Shown here one piece after another: positions 20,175-30,500 of a stretch of 60,000 nucleotides of DNA. Every line of letters starts with the position of its first letter. Positions within the stretch are counted from its first letter, which is position 1. A program made the translations under genes and the position numbers. The stretch lies in NCBI RefSeq assembly GCF_964204645.1, contig NC_134030.1, positions 13,360,447 to 13,420,446 on the forward strand, read 5' to 3'. The DNA is from Tubulanus polymorphus. Lineage: Eukaryota > Nemertea > Palaeonemertea > Tubulaniformes > Tubulanidae. Under the pieces are notes generated by a model. That model saw nothing but the letters and a program-made list of their open reading frames with translations. It did no database searches and was not told the origin of the DNA.

Positions 20175-20812
20175 GACGTTTTGTGTAATTGATTTTTTCA
20201 GTTACGATGTTTACAATATTTCGATTAGTTGTGCTAAACGTACATGTGTTGTGGGTATGGATTCTCCAACTATGTTATGGTTCGTATATCTTCCAGTGCT
20301 GTGAATCCGGGTTGGGTTGTCCAACTAGCGTCGTGGTAATAATTCCTCTTAACGATGGTGCGAGGACACTCTTTGATCAGATCTCAGTTCTTGGTCTTGA
20401 CTTTCTTACACAGCTCCCGGATATAACCTAACAATTTCTAAATTTATCTTTCCGTTTATTTTCTCTTACCAGATGTATACAAGAGAATTCCCGGAGCTCT
20501 CCCTAAAACCACATCTCGCCAGCCTCCCGCTAAAGCTTTCTTAAACCCTTTTATATTATTTCATCTTTAGTAACGTGTGCAGGCCCTCTTCCACACATGG
20601 CTTGGAATTCATGGATTGAATTCACAACATTTCTCCCATCCATGTATGGGTGATGACGTATCTGCACACATCACAATTATCTATAAATATCCCTTTGCAC
20701 TCATCAGAGTCCATGGCCGCACCATAGGTAGACACCTCCGTAGACACATACGTCACTTTCAGACTTTCAGAATTTATATTACTTCTATTTATGTTTATAT
20801 ATCTTCCGTTCA
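20175..20812. other. host-like DNA, no gene recognised
   Basis: Balanced base composition, with short ORFs on both strands but no motif. It is the right flank of the viral insertion. Confidence 0.4.
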
Positions 20813-20953
20813 AGATTAGCTTCTCTTGGAGACAGAGCCTTCTCAGTCGCCGCTCCACGTTTGTGGAACAACCTTCCTCGCCATGTAAGAGCGGCTTCGA
20901 GTATCTCTGTCTTCAAGAGAAGCCCCAAAACACATTTGTTGTCACCACATTAG
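20813..20953 (+). pseudogene. CR1/L2-like LINE 3' end fragment
   Basis: The frame reads GDRAFSVAAPRLWNNLP and then VFKRSPKTHL before a stop at 20951-20953. This is the conserved C-terminus of CR1/L2 reverse-transcriptase ORFs. It is followed by a short 3' UTR and an ATA/TAA microsatellite, matching the structure of the LINE at 3178-5262 but on the other strand. Only the last ~50 residues remain. Confidence 0.8.
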
Positions 20954-21016
20954 ATTTATTCAGTAATATAGTGTCATTGATCACTTAAGTGGATTCTGGC
21001 ACTTAAAATACCATAA

Positions 21017-21018
21017 TG

Positions 21019-21074
<56 letters not shown>
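21017..21074. repeat. (ATA)n microsatellite
   Basis: About 58 bp of TAA/ATA repeats, forming the 3' tail of the plus-strand LINE fragment. Confidence 0.92.
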
Positions 21075-21075
<1 letters not shown>

Positions 21076-22194
21076 TATGACGTACGCATCAACACAGGTT
21101 ATCTGGCAATAACAACACTGGTCATGAACTCCAGCTTCCGTACATTTATCTGAACTGCTAAACTATCTGCACAACACATGCAGAATAGGATTCATTGTTA
21201 TTATGGGATGATAATTCATGGGCGTCAAGAGTCATGCGACTTAAACTTAAAAAAGCTTCATATCAAGGGTAATCAGAGACTTGTTTTGGAGTAAACTGAA
21301 TAGCCCTTAAAATACTAATTCCACATGGCTTAATGGTGTCTATGCTCTGCAAGACAGTAGTTATAGATTTTTAACGACAAACGCACGATCTAAATGGGTC
21401 TCCTAAGATTTCTATTATACTTTCTTTCGCTCATCTATGATAGCCGTTTATAACAGAGTAATTATTACACTTGATTGCTTAAATACAGGTGGGAAGACGT
21501 CAGATGGCATGACAATCGACTGTGGTTGACGCGCGCAGATAAAGCGTTGAGGTTTCAAAAGATGTCGCCAAAATGCTTGTATCATCAGGGGTAGACAAAT
21601 TATCAGAGGATAAATGAAAACTCCACCTTGTTGATCGTCAGTTGATTTTGCTGTAATTATTTCGTCTGGATAAATCGACACATAATTCATTTCAAAATTT
21701 GTCTTCAGGAGAATTTCTTTTAATAAAAAAAGAGTCTATTTGACCATTTTTTGACTAATGTATTAAGGAGTGAATTTGAATTGATCTCAAAACCAGAGAA
21801 AGCATTCTTCAAAAATTGTGAAAATCCTAGACTCATAATCAAATTCTGTGAAGCCATTTAAGGTCTTTTGCTCGAATCAAGCCAAGGGCCCAGGTGGCTA
21901 AAATTCAATTCCTCACTGTCCTATAATGCTGAGTATGACGGAGTTTACACACTAAAAAAACGTTTGGATAAGTCAGCAATATGATGACGGCCCTGTCCCG
22001 CGCGCTCCATCTGAGACATAAACAAGTTGCACTGCATTGCTTTGATGCTTTGACAAATTGACTCCTAATATCCACATATCCAGCATAATATTGACCCAGG
22101 TTGCGCTTCTTGGCAAGAGTCATATGTTATGGGCTAGAATCATTTCGATGAAATCTTCGTACGCTTCCTTATGAACCAATAAGCAGAAACCCGT
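21075..22194. other. no gene recognised
   Basis: Only short ORFs without motifs on either strand. No repeat structure was noticed. Confidence 0.4.
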
Positions 22195-22560
22195 TATCGC
22201 TGCCATGCAGCTATATCTCATCCTCCCCCTGCAGGGACTCGAACCTGATGGCATCGCTACACTCAGCCACGGCACGAACCCCTGCATCAGTAGACCGGGT
22301 GCGCAGGTACATGCGCAGCTTTCCGAACGAAAACTGGCGGTACCAATCAGATTGCTCATTGAGGCAAATTTCAAGGAAGAACTATAAATGGGAAAACCCG
22401 GGCTAAGATAAAACGGGATTTCTGATTGGCTAAAAATCACATCATCTGAACTGCGCATGTATCTGCGCACACGGTCGATTATGACAGGGTTTCGTGCCGT
22501 GGCAATCTCGATGTCATCAGGTTCGAATCCCTGCCGGGGGAGGATGCTATATCTAAACTT
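22195..22560. repeat. fold-back repeat with tRNA-like arms
   Basis: The segment 22209-22355 is matched, inverted, by 22410-22555. Each arm contains a B-box-like GGTTCGA(A/G)TCC and an A-box-like region around GTGCCGTGGC, as in tRNA-derived SINE heads. The left arm is on the minus strand and the right arm on the plus strand. The ~55-bp centre is AT-rich. Either two SINE heads inserted head to head, or a fold-back element carries tRNA-like ends. Confidence 0.65.
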
Positions 22561-23744
22561 TTCATTTCAACTGTAAAAAAAGCAATGATAGTTTAATTCA
22601 CCCACCGCTCTTGACTCATCAGCAAAAGAAAAATGATGAGGAACTAAGGCATTACTTTGTTTGGCATAAGACCCGCCGAAATGGGTCCGTACCTGAAACG
22701 GACCAAATATGGGACGGACCATATCAGAGTGAGTGTTCACGCAAGCGTCTCATTGGACTGAAGCTCCCAAGTTTATGCAAATTTGAGGCCGGCACCGATT
22801 ACTGACGAAAAGAAGTTCATCGATTGATATGGTTTTTAATAATTTCACGATAAGAATGCTGTTAGTAAGCAGGCAAGCTTACATCTTCACTCTGACAAAT
22901 CCTTGTTGCGCGCGACCTGCGCCTTGGCGCGCGTTATATAGAACTAATACATACACGCATAGTATCGAGAGTAATAACGCAATATACTGCCTACGCGACT
23001 GTACACGACTGTTGTCAACGGAACGCTCATCTGACTGTGCCGCGATTAACAAACTAATAAATAACGAAGCTCAAAACGGATCGCTAATGCGTTACCTTAT
23101 GCACGGGATTTCAAAACTAGATGAATCATTGAACACATCGCACACAAACAACTTTATATCATACGCCTTGAGTATCAGTATTCGCGCTAGAAATGATGAA
23201 TAAGAACCTTTTCAATTTTGCCGCCATTTTATTTAGCGAAATGCCGACCTGCTGATCCACCTCATTTACATATTCAACGAATGCTATGACGTCATGATGG
23301 AGTTCAAACCGGGTCAACACAAATTATACATGACCGAGATTTTGGGGTTTCGTCTTTGAAAGCCCATAACTACCGAACAATGCGTCGGATCTTGACGAAG
23401 TTAAGTTCTTTCGACGCAAATAGCATTGAACTTTCACATGTGTGATTTTTGATAGTTAAAGATGCTGCATAAAAAAACGTGCTCAAATAAATCGAATTTT
23501 TGACATTTTTAGGTTAATTTCTCAAACAATATAAGACCCACGGCTTTCAACTTTGCGCACCATAATGAAGAATGAATGACGAAATATAGTATGCTTAATC
23601 CGTTCAATTCGCCCATTCGTAGTGAAATTACAGGCTACTGAAATTGCGTTTGAGTGTGCTAAAAATAGCTCGGAGCGTAGTGTATTAAGCATACGAATGA
23701 TTATCGATCGGTCAGACCGTTGACTTAGGCTCACTAACGCGAGC
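22561..23744. other. host-like DNA, no gene recognised
   Basis: A 124-codon ORF at 22829-23203 has no recognisable motif and is probably chance. A 12-bp inverted repeat (GTATGCTTAATC-like) lies at about 23588 and 23680. The viral fragment begins abruptly after GCGAGCC. Confidence 0.35.
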
Positions 23745-23918
23745 CAAAAATCTGCTGCAGCTTTACCAGGATTTATGTCTTCGATCGTTAGTTTTATATT
23801 GAAGTCTGCTGGAAATATCATTAGTTTTGCTGCTGAACATATAATTTTATTTTCAATTACAGTTGTAAGTGCAATTATTTTTGGATTAGTAAATATGTCA
23901 AAAAAGATAGATAAGTAA
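23745..23918 (+). pseudogene. C-terminal piece of the pre-capsid membrane protein (unit B)
   Basis: The frame reads KSAAALPGFMSSIVSFILK and then FAAEHIILFSITVVSAIIFG to a stop at 23916-23918. It is the same protein as 26090-26338 and the end of 14176-15391. The N-terminal part is missing because the element is cut at 23745. Confidence 0.75.
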
Positions 23919-23934
23919 TTTTTTTTCTAAATAA

Positions 23935-25223
23935 ATGGTGATTGGGAATATAGATCCTTCAAAAAATTTGAAAATATCTAATACGATTAAAGCAGAACAC
24001 TGTCATCATATGATAAATCATAATCCTTCAAATTTTAATCCAAATGAAACTTCATATATTAGAATTCCGAGATTAAATAAAAATACTTTTTACGTTCCAA
24101 ATAGTATTTATTTATCAGCTGATATAGAAGTAACTGGAAATAATAATAATCATGTTGTAGATAAATGTTGGCCGATATTTGATACAAAAATTAACCATAA
24201 AAATTTGACCGGAAACTGTTTTTAAATTAGATGATTATAATTGATTTGCACATTATAAAGATTTATGGTTAACTAAAGAAAATAGAAAAAAAATATGACA
24301 TTTCAAGGAATTCAAACAGAAAACCAAAATAAATTGAGAACGAAAGCTAATAATGCAATAGTAACAGTTGCCGCAGATAAATTAATAAATCAGATTTATG
24401 GTAGTAGGTATAAAATTCCATTAGATTTTGAATTAATGAATGATAATGCGCCTTTATATAAATATGCAATTCAAGAAGATTAAATATTCGAAATCACTTA
24501 TGCCCCTGTTATTGATATAGTATTCTTGAGTGTAATTAAAGATATGGGTTATGAATTATCAAATATATGCTTTGAATATGATGCAGTAACTAACGAAAAT
24601 ATTGCGAGTAAAATTCAAACTTATGATTATATGATGATAAATTATATGATTATATTGATAAATTTAAGACTCTAACTATTAATCCAAGTGATGAAATAAT
24701 TAATGAAAATATCAATTTTCCTGGAAGATCTATTAAAGGTATATCAATATTCTTTACTAAAATATATTCTAATGGTACAATTGATGTAGATAATTATTAT
24801 TATACTGAAATATTAAAAGTAGAAATAACAATTGAAGGTATAGCTAATAAGATATTTTGTCGAGGAATGAGAATGATAGATCAATGGGTGGAAATTTAAA
24901 ATCATTTTATGAATGAAAAAAATAAATCTGAGGATTGTAATATTAATCAAATTAATTATTATACTGGTAATAAATTTGCATTATGGTTAGATTGAAGAAC
25001 AACTGAAGATAATTCATTACATTTGCATTATGATAAGATTTAAGAACAACTGAAGATAATTCATTACATGGTTCTAGTAAAAAAAATTAGAAAATACATA
25101 AGATGGACTACAATCATTTATGAAAAAGAAAAAGGAATCGACAATTATAAAATGCATTTATATATCATTTCTGATGCGCAATTAAATACAACAAATAAAC
25201 AATTACATAGTATTCAATATTGA
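23935..25223 (+). pseudogene. major capsid protein, unit B, heavily broken
   Basis: The ATG lies in ATAAATG. The start reads RIPRLNKNTFYVPNSIYL. The NVGRYLIKKL region is damaged by a frameshift near 24165, and several stops follow (for instance after YAIQED at 24481). The C-terminal part can be followed to about 25223, with a local duplication near 24960-25070. It is the most decayed of the three capsid genes. Confidence 0.72.
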
Positions 25224-25253
25224 AAATAAACAGTTAATATTAATGATATATAA

Positions 25254-26086
25254 ATGGGAGACAAACAAACTCCTAATCCTTAAGAACAATATTTAAGAAA
25301 GTAATATTATAATCCTGAGAGTTCGGTCGCCTATATTTCTGTAAAAGTAATGTGGCACCAAGATAAATTAATTAAGATAATCACATAAAATTTAGTTCAA
25401 TAAAACGTATCAATGAATTTATATTAGAACAACCAACATACACAACTCATAAAAAATTGTAAGAAAATATAAAACGCGTAAAACTATGGTAAGATATGTA
25501 GATCAGGGAGATTTGATTGATATGAAAAATCTTAAAAAAAGATAATGATGATTATATGTGGATATTAAATATAATTGATATGTTTAGTCGTTACGTATGG
25601 AGTTTTCCAGTATTCAGAAAAGATGCTGTTCAAACATCAATAGTTTTAAGAAAATTTCTATCAGGTACATTAAAACCAGAAAAAATACAATTTGATGATG
25701 GAAAAGAATTTGATATTTCATTAGTTCATGGATACTTAGATTACCATAATATTAAATATTTTTCAACAAAATCAGATACATAAGCAGCAGTTGTTGAGCA
25801 ATTTAATAGAACATAAGGAACAAGAATGTGGAAATATTTCACAGCAAATAATACTTATAAATGGATTGATATTTTACCAAAATCAATAGGTTTTAGCAAT
25901 TCTTATCATCCATCTATTGGAATGAAACCTATTGATGCTAGAAAACTTGAAAATGCTGAAATTGTTCGGAATAATTTATATGGTGCATTTCTTGTAAATG
26001 ATTTTGGTGAACCTAAATTCAAAGTCACAATGTTAGAATTTCTAAGTATCAAAAGATATTTGACAAAGGATACGATCGAAATTTAA
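25254..26086 (+). pseudogene. integrase, unit B, broken
   Basis: The start is in TATAAATG, followed by stops. Readable core: IIDMFSRYVWSFPVF, then QFDDGKEF, then a stop before the Glu motif, which reads AVVEQFNRT (the residue after Glu differs from the other copies). The C-terminal DNA-binding part is largely lost at 26086, where the next membrane-protein gene begins. Confidence 0.78.
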
Positions 26087-26089
26087 AAA

Positions 26090-26338
26090 TAACAAATTGA
26101 TAAAGATAAAGTTAAGGATGGTTTAAAGAAATTAGCAAAATATTTATGGGAACTATCTAAAAAATCTGCTGCAGCTTTACCAGGAATTATTGCATCAATT
26201 GTTGGTTTTATATTGAAATCTGCAGGTAATATTCTTAACTTTGCTGCTGAACATATTATTTTATTTTTAATTACAGTTGTAAGTGCTATTATTTTTGGGT
26301 TAGTAAACATGATATCAAAAAATATCAAGAAAACATAA
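26090..26338 (+). pseudogene. pre-capsid membrane protein, C-terminal part (unit C)
   Basis: The frame reads KVKDGLKKLAKYLWELSKKS, ALPGIIASIVGFILK and FAAEHIILFLITVVSAIIFG, ending at 26336-26338. It keeps a segment that is deleted in the complete element. The N-terminal coiled-coil part is absent, so this unit joins the end of an integrase gene to the end of the membrane-protein gene. Confidence 0.72.
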
Positions 26339-26372
26339 TAAAAAATAAATGATTAATTTTTTTGTTAAATAA

Positions 26373-27620
26373 ATGAGTGGGCGTTATATCAATCCTTCTA
26401 AGAATCATAGAATATCTAATGCTATTAAAGCAGAAAGATCACATCATATAATTACTCATAATCCTTCAAATGTTAATCCCGATGAAGCTTTATATGTTAG
26501 AATTCCTAGATTAACACAAAATACTTTTTATGTTCCAAATAGTATTTTATTTATCAGCCGATATAAAAGTAACCGGTAATAGTAATAATTATGTTGTCGA
26601 TAATGTTGGAAGATATTTGATTAAAAAATTAACAATAAAGATTGGTCCAGAAACAGTTTTCTCATTAGATGATTATAATTTATTTATGCATTATAAAGAT
26701 TTATGGTTAACTAAAGAAAATAGAAATAATATGATATTTCAAGGCATTCAATCGGAAAACCATAATAAATTAAGATCTGAAGCCAATAACGCAGTAGTAA
26801 CTAATGACGTAGATAATTTGATTAAAAAGATTTATGGAAGCAAATATAAAATTCCATTAGACTTTGAATTGATAAATAATAATGCACCTTTATATAAATA
26901 TGTAATTCAAGAAGATATTATGTTTGAGATAACATTTGCTCCTGTAAATGAAATTGTATTATCTAGCGTTGTTAAAGATATGGGTTATAAATTATCGAAT
27001 ATATGTTTAGAATATAACACAGTAACTAATGAAAATATTGCTAGCACAATTCAAACTCAATACAATCAAGGATTTTCATTATTATATGATTATATTGATA
27101 AATTTTAAACTGTAACTATTAATGCAAATGATGAAATAATTAATGAGAATATTAACTTCCCAAGAAGATCTATTAAAGGAATATTAATATTTTTACCATT
27201 GCAACATATTCTAATGGCGCAATAAAGGTAGATAATTATTATAATCCTGAAATGACAAAAGTAGAAATAACTATCGAAGGAATAGCAAATAAAATATTTT
27301 GTCAAGGAATGAGAATGATAGATCAATGGCCAGAAATTAGAAAACATTTTATGAATGAAAAAGTAAAATCATCTGAAAATTGTAATATTAATCAAATTGA
27401 TTATTATACCGGTAATAAATATGCATTATGGTTAGATTTTAGAACAACAGAGGATAATTCATTACATGGTTCTGGGAAAAAACTACAGAACACTAAAGAT
27501 GGAATACAATTATTCATGAAAAAGAAAAAAGGAAGCTTAAATTTCAAAATGCACATTTATATTATATCTGACGCACAATTAAATATTGTAAATTCACAAT
27601 TAGATAGTATTCAATATTAG
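26373..27620 (+). pseudogene. major capsid protein, unit C, three breaks
   Basis: The ATG lies in ATAAATG. The best-preserved capsid gene here: a +1 base near 26546, a TAA at about 27106-27108 where the complete element has a Lys codon, and a frameshift near 27195. Landmarks are VRIPRLTQNTFYVPNS, NVGRYLIKKLTIKIG, DYNLFMHYKDLWLTKEN, IPLDFELINNNAPLYKYVI and, near the end, MRMIDQWPEIRKHF and LNFKMHIYIISDAQLN. The total would be about 415 residues, within the range of small double-jelly-roll capsid proteins. Confidence 0.72.
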
Positions 27621-27650
27621 AAATATAAAGTTAAAATTAACGATATATAA

Positions 27651-28756
27651 ATGGGCGGTAAAAAAACTCCTAATACTAAAGAACAATAGTTAAGAAATTT
27701 ATATTACAACCCTGAGAGTTCGGTTGCTTATTCTTCTACCAAAAATATATGGCGTCAAGTAAAACAAGATAAATTAGATAAGATAATCCCACAAAATTTA
27801 GTTAAATATAAAGATATAAATGAATTTATGTTAGAACAACCAACATATACAACACATAGAAAAATTGTTAGAAAATATAAAACTCGTAAAACTATGGTAA
27901 GTTATGTAGATCAACAGTGGCAAGGAGATTTAATTGATATGAAAAATGTTAAGAAAGATAATGATGATTATTGGTGGATATTGAGTATAATTGATATCTT
28001 TAGTCGTTATGTATGGAGCTTCCCAGTTTATAGAAAAGATGCTGTACAAACATCAAATGTTTTAAGAAAATTTCTTTCGGATGATAAACTAAAACCACAA
28101 AAAATACAATTTGATGATGGAAAAGAATTTGATAATTCACTTGTTCATGAACTCTTAGATAATCATAATATTAAATATTTTTCAACAAAATCGGATAAAA
28201 AAGCAGCAGTTGTTGAACGATTTAATAGAACATTAAGAACAAGAATGTGGAAATATTTTACAGCATATGATACTTTTAAATGGATTGATGTTTTACCAAA
28301 ATTGATAGAAGGATATAATAATTCTTATCATTCTTCTATTGGAATGAAACCTATTGATGCTAGAAAACCTGAAAATGCTGAAATTGTTTGGAATAATTTA
28401 TATGGAGCATTTCTTGTAGATGATTTTGGTGAACCTAAATTTAAAATAGGACAACACGTTAGAATTTATAAGTATAAAAAGATATTTGATAAAGGATACG
28501 TAATTTTACAAGAGAAATATATTAGATGAAAAAAATAATAAAAACAAAACCATTTGTCTATAAATTAGAAGATTTAGATGCTGAAGAAGTTGCAAGGTAT
28601 TTTATGAAGAAGAATTAAGTTTAACTACTGAAAAACTAGAATAAGAATATGAAATTGAAAATGTATTAAAAACAAAAACTGTTAAAAGAAAAAAAGTAAA
28701 ACGGTATGGATGAATTTAATGAATGGATATTATCAAGTAAAATTAAAAATATATAA
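27651..28756 (+). pseudogene. integrase with chromodomain remnant, unit C
   Basis: The start is in TATAAATG; an early TAG follows the first dozen codons. The core from 27828 is open for 233 codons: Asp in QGDLIDM, IIDIFSRYVWSFPV, Asp in QFDDGKEF, and Glu in AAVVERFNRTLRT about 33 residues later, a DD(~33)E triad. The SH3-like part reads KFKIGQHVRIYKY. The C-terminal chromodomain remnant (NVLKTKT...) is broken by frameshifts. The stop at 28754-28756 abuts the ATPase start. Best copy for identifying the family. Confidence 0.92.
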
Positions 28757-29336
28757 ATGAATAAGGAATTATTTATATTTGAACCTCATAATATGTTAAT
28801 TTCTGGTGTAACAAATTGTGGAAAAACTTATCTTATTATTAATTTATTAGAAACTATTTATAAAAACTATTTTGATGATATAGTATTATTTAGTCCAACA
28901 TATGAGTTTCATCAAACTTATAATATAAATATTACTAGAAATAATAAATTTATCGTATTGGATACTAAAATAGTGAAAGAAAATTTAGATAATTGTTTTA
29001 AAATAGCAATTGATATTCATAAAGGAACAAATACATCACTTATAATAGATGATTGTGCAAATTATTCAATTGATTCAAAAATTAGAGAAAGTGAAAGCTT
29101 TTTCTGGTAGACATTTTGGGATAACCACATGGGTTTTAAATCAAAAATGTAATTCAATTGTAAAAGATTTTAGAGAAAACATTAGATTTTTAGTATTATT
29201 CTACAATAAAGATAGAAAATCAATGAAAATGCACTTGAAGAAAATTATATCATTCCACATGATTTTCATAATGAATATATGGATAAATTGGAAAATAACA
29301 AAAGATCAAATTATTTCGATAACAACGCCCATTTAA
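28757..29336 (+). pseudogene. packaging ATPase, second copy, frameshifted
   Basis: The ATG is in TATAAATG. Walker A is GVTNCGKTY and Walker B SLIIDDCAN, then a frameshift near 29100 with the frame continuing as SGRHFGITTWVLNQ and FRENIRFLVLFYNKD. Another frameshift follows near 29230, and the C-terminus differs from the first copy. It lacks the fold-back insertion, so it shows the undisturbed spacing between Walker A and B. Confidence 0.88.
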
Positions 29337-29541
29337 ATGTGAATTTATCTAAACTCAACTAGTTTTTTAAAATCTATTTTATTTTAGCCACTTTCTATTT
29401 GAATTTTAGTTAGTAGTTGAAACAAATATCAAATAAAATTCAACAAGAAATAAATAAAAACAACAACTAGCTTGTTAAATTTAGTGTATTTTTAGTTAAA
29501 TTTTAGTTGTAACAACTAATGTTTTTGTTAGATAAATAAGA
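29337..29541. repeat. AT-rich inverted-repeat spacer
   Basis: About 200 bp rich in CAACTAG/CTAGTT-like and TTTTAGTT motifs in both orientations. It separates ATPase from the 190-aa homologue. In the complete element the region before the 190-aa gene also has CTAGTAT-type repeats, so it may be the matching spacer or a former junction. Confidence 0.4.
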
Positions 29542-30070
29542 GGTGAAAAGAAATAAAATCTAAAAATAGTGATGTTCAAACTAAAAAACTGGATGATTTC
29601 GGAATAATAGAAACAAAATTAACTGCAGATAATGAATTTCAAAATGATATTACAACAAATAATAATTTTGAATGTTATATTTATTGCAAACCTCAATTAG
29701 AAATATTAATTGCATCTGGAAAAATTTAAAACCTTTATTGTTAAAAATTTGACTTATTATGAATTAGATATAATGAAATCAGATCAAATCATAAACTTAT
29801 TTAAGATTTATAAAACTGCGAGAATAGCTAGAATTAATGACACGATATCAGAAAATGTGATAAAAGGTTATTCTAAATTATGTAATTATATGCTACCAAT
29901 TGTGAAGATGAAAATAAATTTCATTCCGATTTGAAAAATGATTATTTAGTTAAGACTGAATTAAATGAATTGGATTGGATATTGATCATTTCAATCAGGT
30001 AGATTTATGACATTATTACTCAACTGGAGTTATTACATTTTCAAACATTGATAATAAATATTTTTCTACA
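29542..30070 (+). pseudogene. homologue of the 190-aa membrane protein, broken
   Basis: It parallels 5370-5942. Recognisable pieces are FKIYKTARIARINDTIS and STGVITFSNID. The start codon is replaced (the triplet before the first Lys is TGA), and there are frameshifts near 29725 and 29925-29995. Confidence 0.65.
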
Positions 30071-30074
30071 ATAA

Positions 30075-30288
30075 ATGAGCGAAACGGAAGAAGTGAAAGA
30101 AATAACTGTGAAGAAAAAAACCGAGAACTCAGAAACACATTGAATGGTCTCGACAATTAGGAAAAAAATCAAAAGAATTTAAAAAAGCTAAAAAAGAAAA
30201 AATGAATAATAAAAATGTTGATAAAGATGAAAATAATGTTATTTCTACTCCTAGATTAAATTTCAAAATTCACTATAAAGAAACATGA
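30075..30288 (+). pseudogene. homologue of the 118-aa basic protein, truncated
   Basis: Starts at ATG in ATAAATG. It then carries the basic segment like RTQKHIEWSRQLGKKSKEF in a shifted frame, but the membrane segment of 5935-6291 is not found. It marks the right part of the fragment. Confidence 0.6.
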
Positions 30289-30319
30289 TTAATATTTTAA
30301 AAAGCAAACAAAATAATTC

Positions 30320-30498
30320 ATTTTACTTAACAATTTCTATTTTTAATAGATTACATATCTCACTATTTTTGTATGCGGAGCAATTATATCGTCATTTTCT
30401 TGTTAAATATCGACTAATTTTTTATTTCATATTGTTCTTTTGATGGTTTCTATTCTATTATCTATTGACGCTAAGAATGCTTTTCTGTCTCCCATTTA
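30320..30498 (-). pseudogene. short minus-strand ORF remnant
   Basis: The frame from ATG 30498 (context TAAATG) reads MGDRKAFLASIDNRIETIKR, then meets stops. Composition and start context suggest it belongs to the viral element, oriented opposite to the rest. No family recognised. Confidence 0.3.
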
Positions 30499-30500
30499 AA

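Larger units (their letters stand above)
23745..30500 (+). mobile_element. truncated, internally duplicated second Polinton-like element
   Basis: AT-rich DNA carrying degraded homologues of genes from the 1031-20168 element, all on the plus strand. The order is membrane protein C-terminus, capsid protein, integrase, then again membrane protein, capsid protein, integrase, followed by ATPase and the two small membrane-protein genes. No palindromic terminus, terminal repeat or target duplication was found. The left edge cuts into a gene. The two halves are clearly diverged, so the duplication is not recent or was between related copies. Confidence 0.85.

Noticed and set aside
22829-23203. 124-codon ORF as a host gene
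   Set aside because: No recognisable domain, no clear start context and composition typical of the surrounding non-coding DNA.
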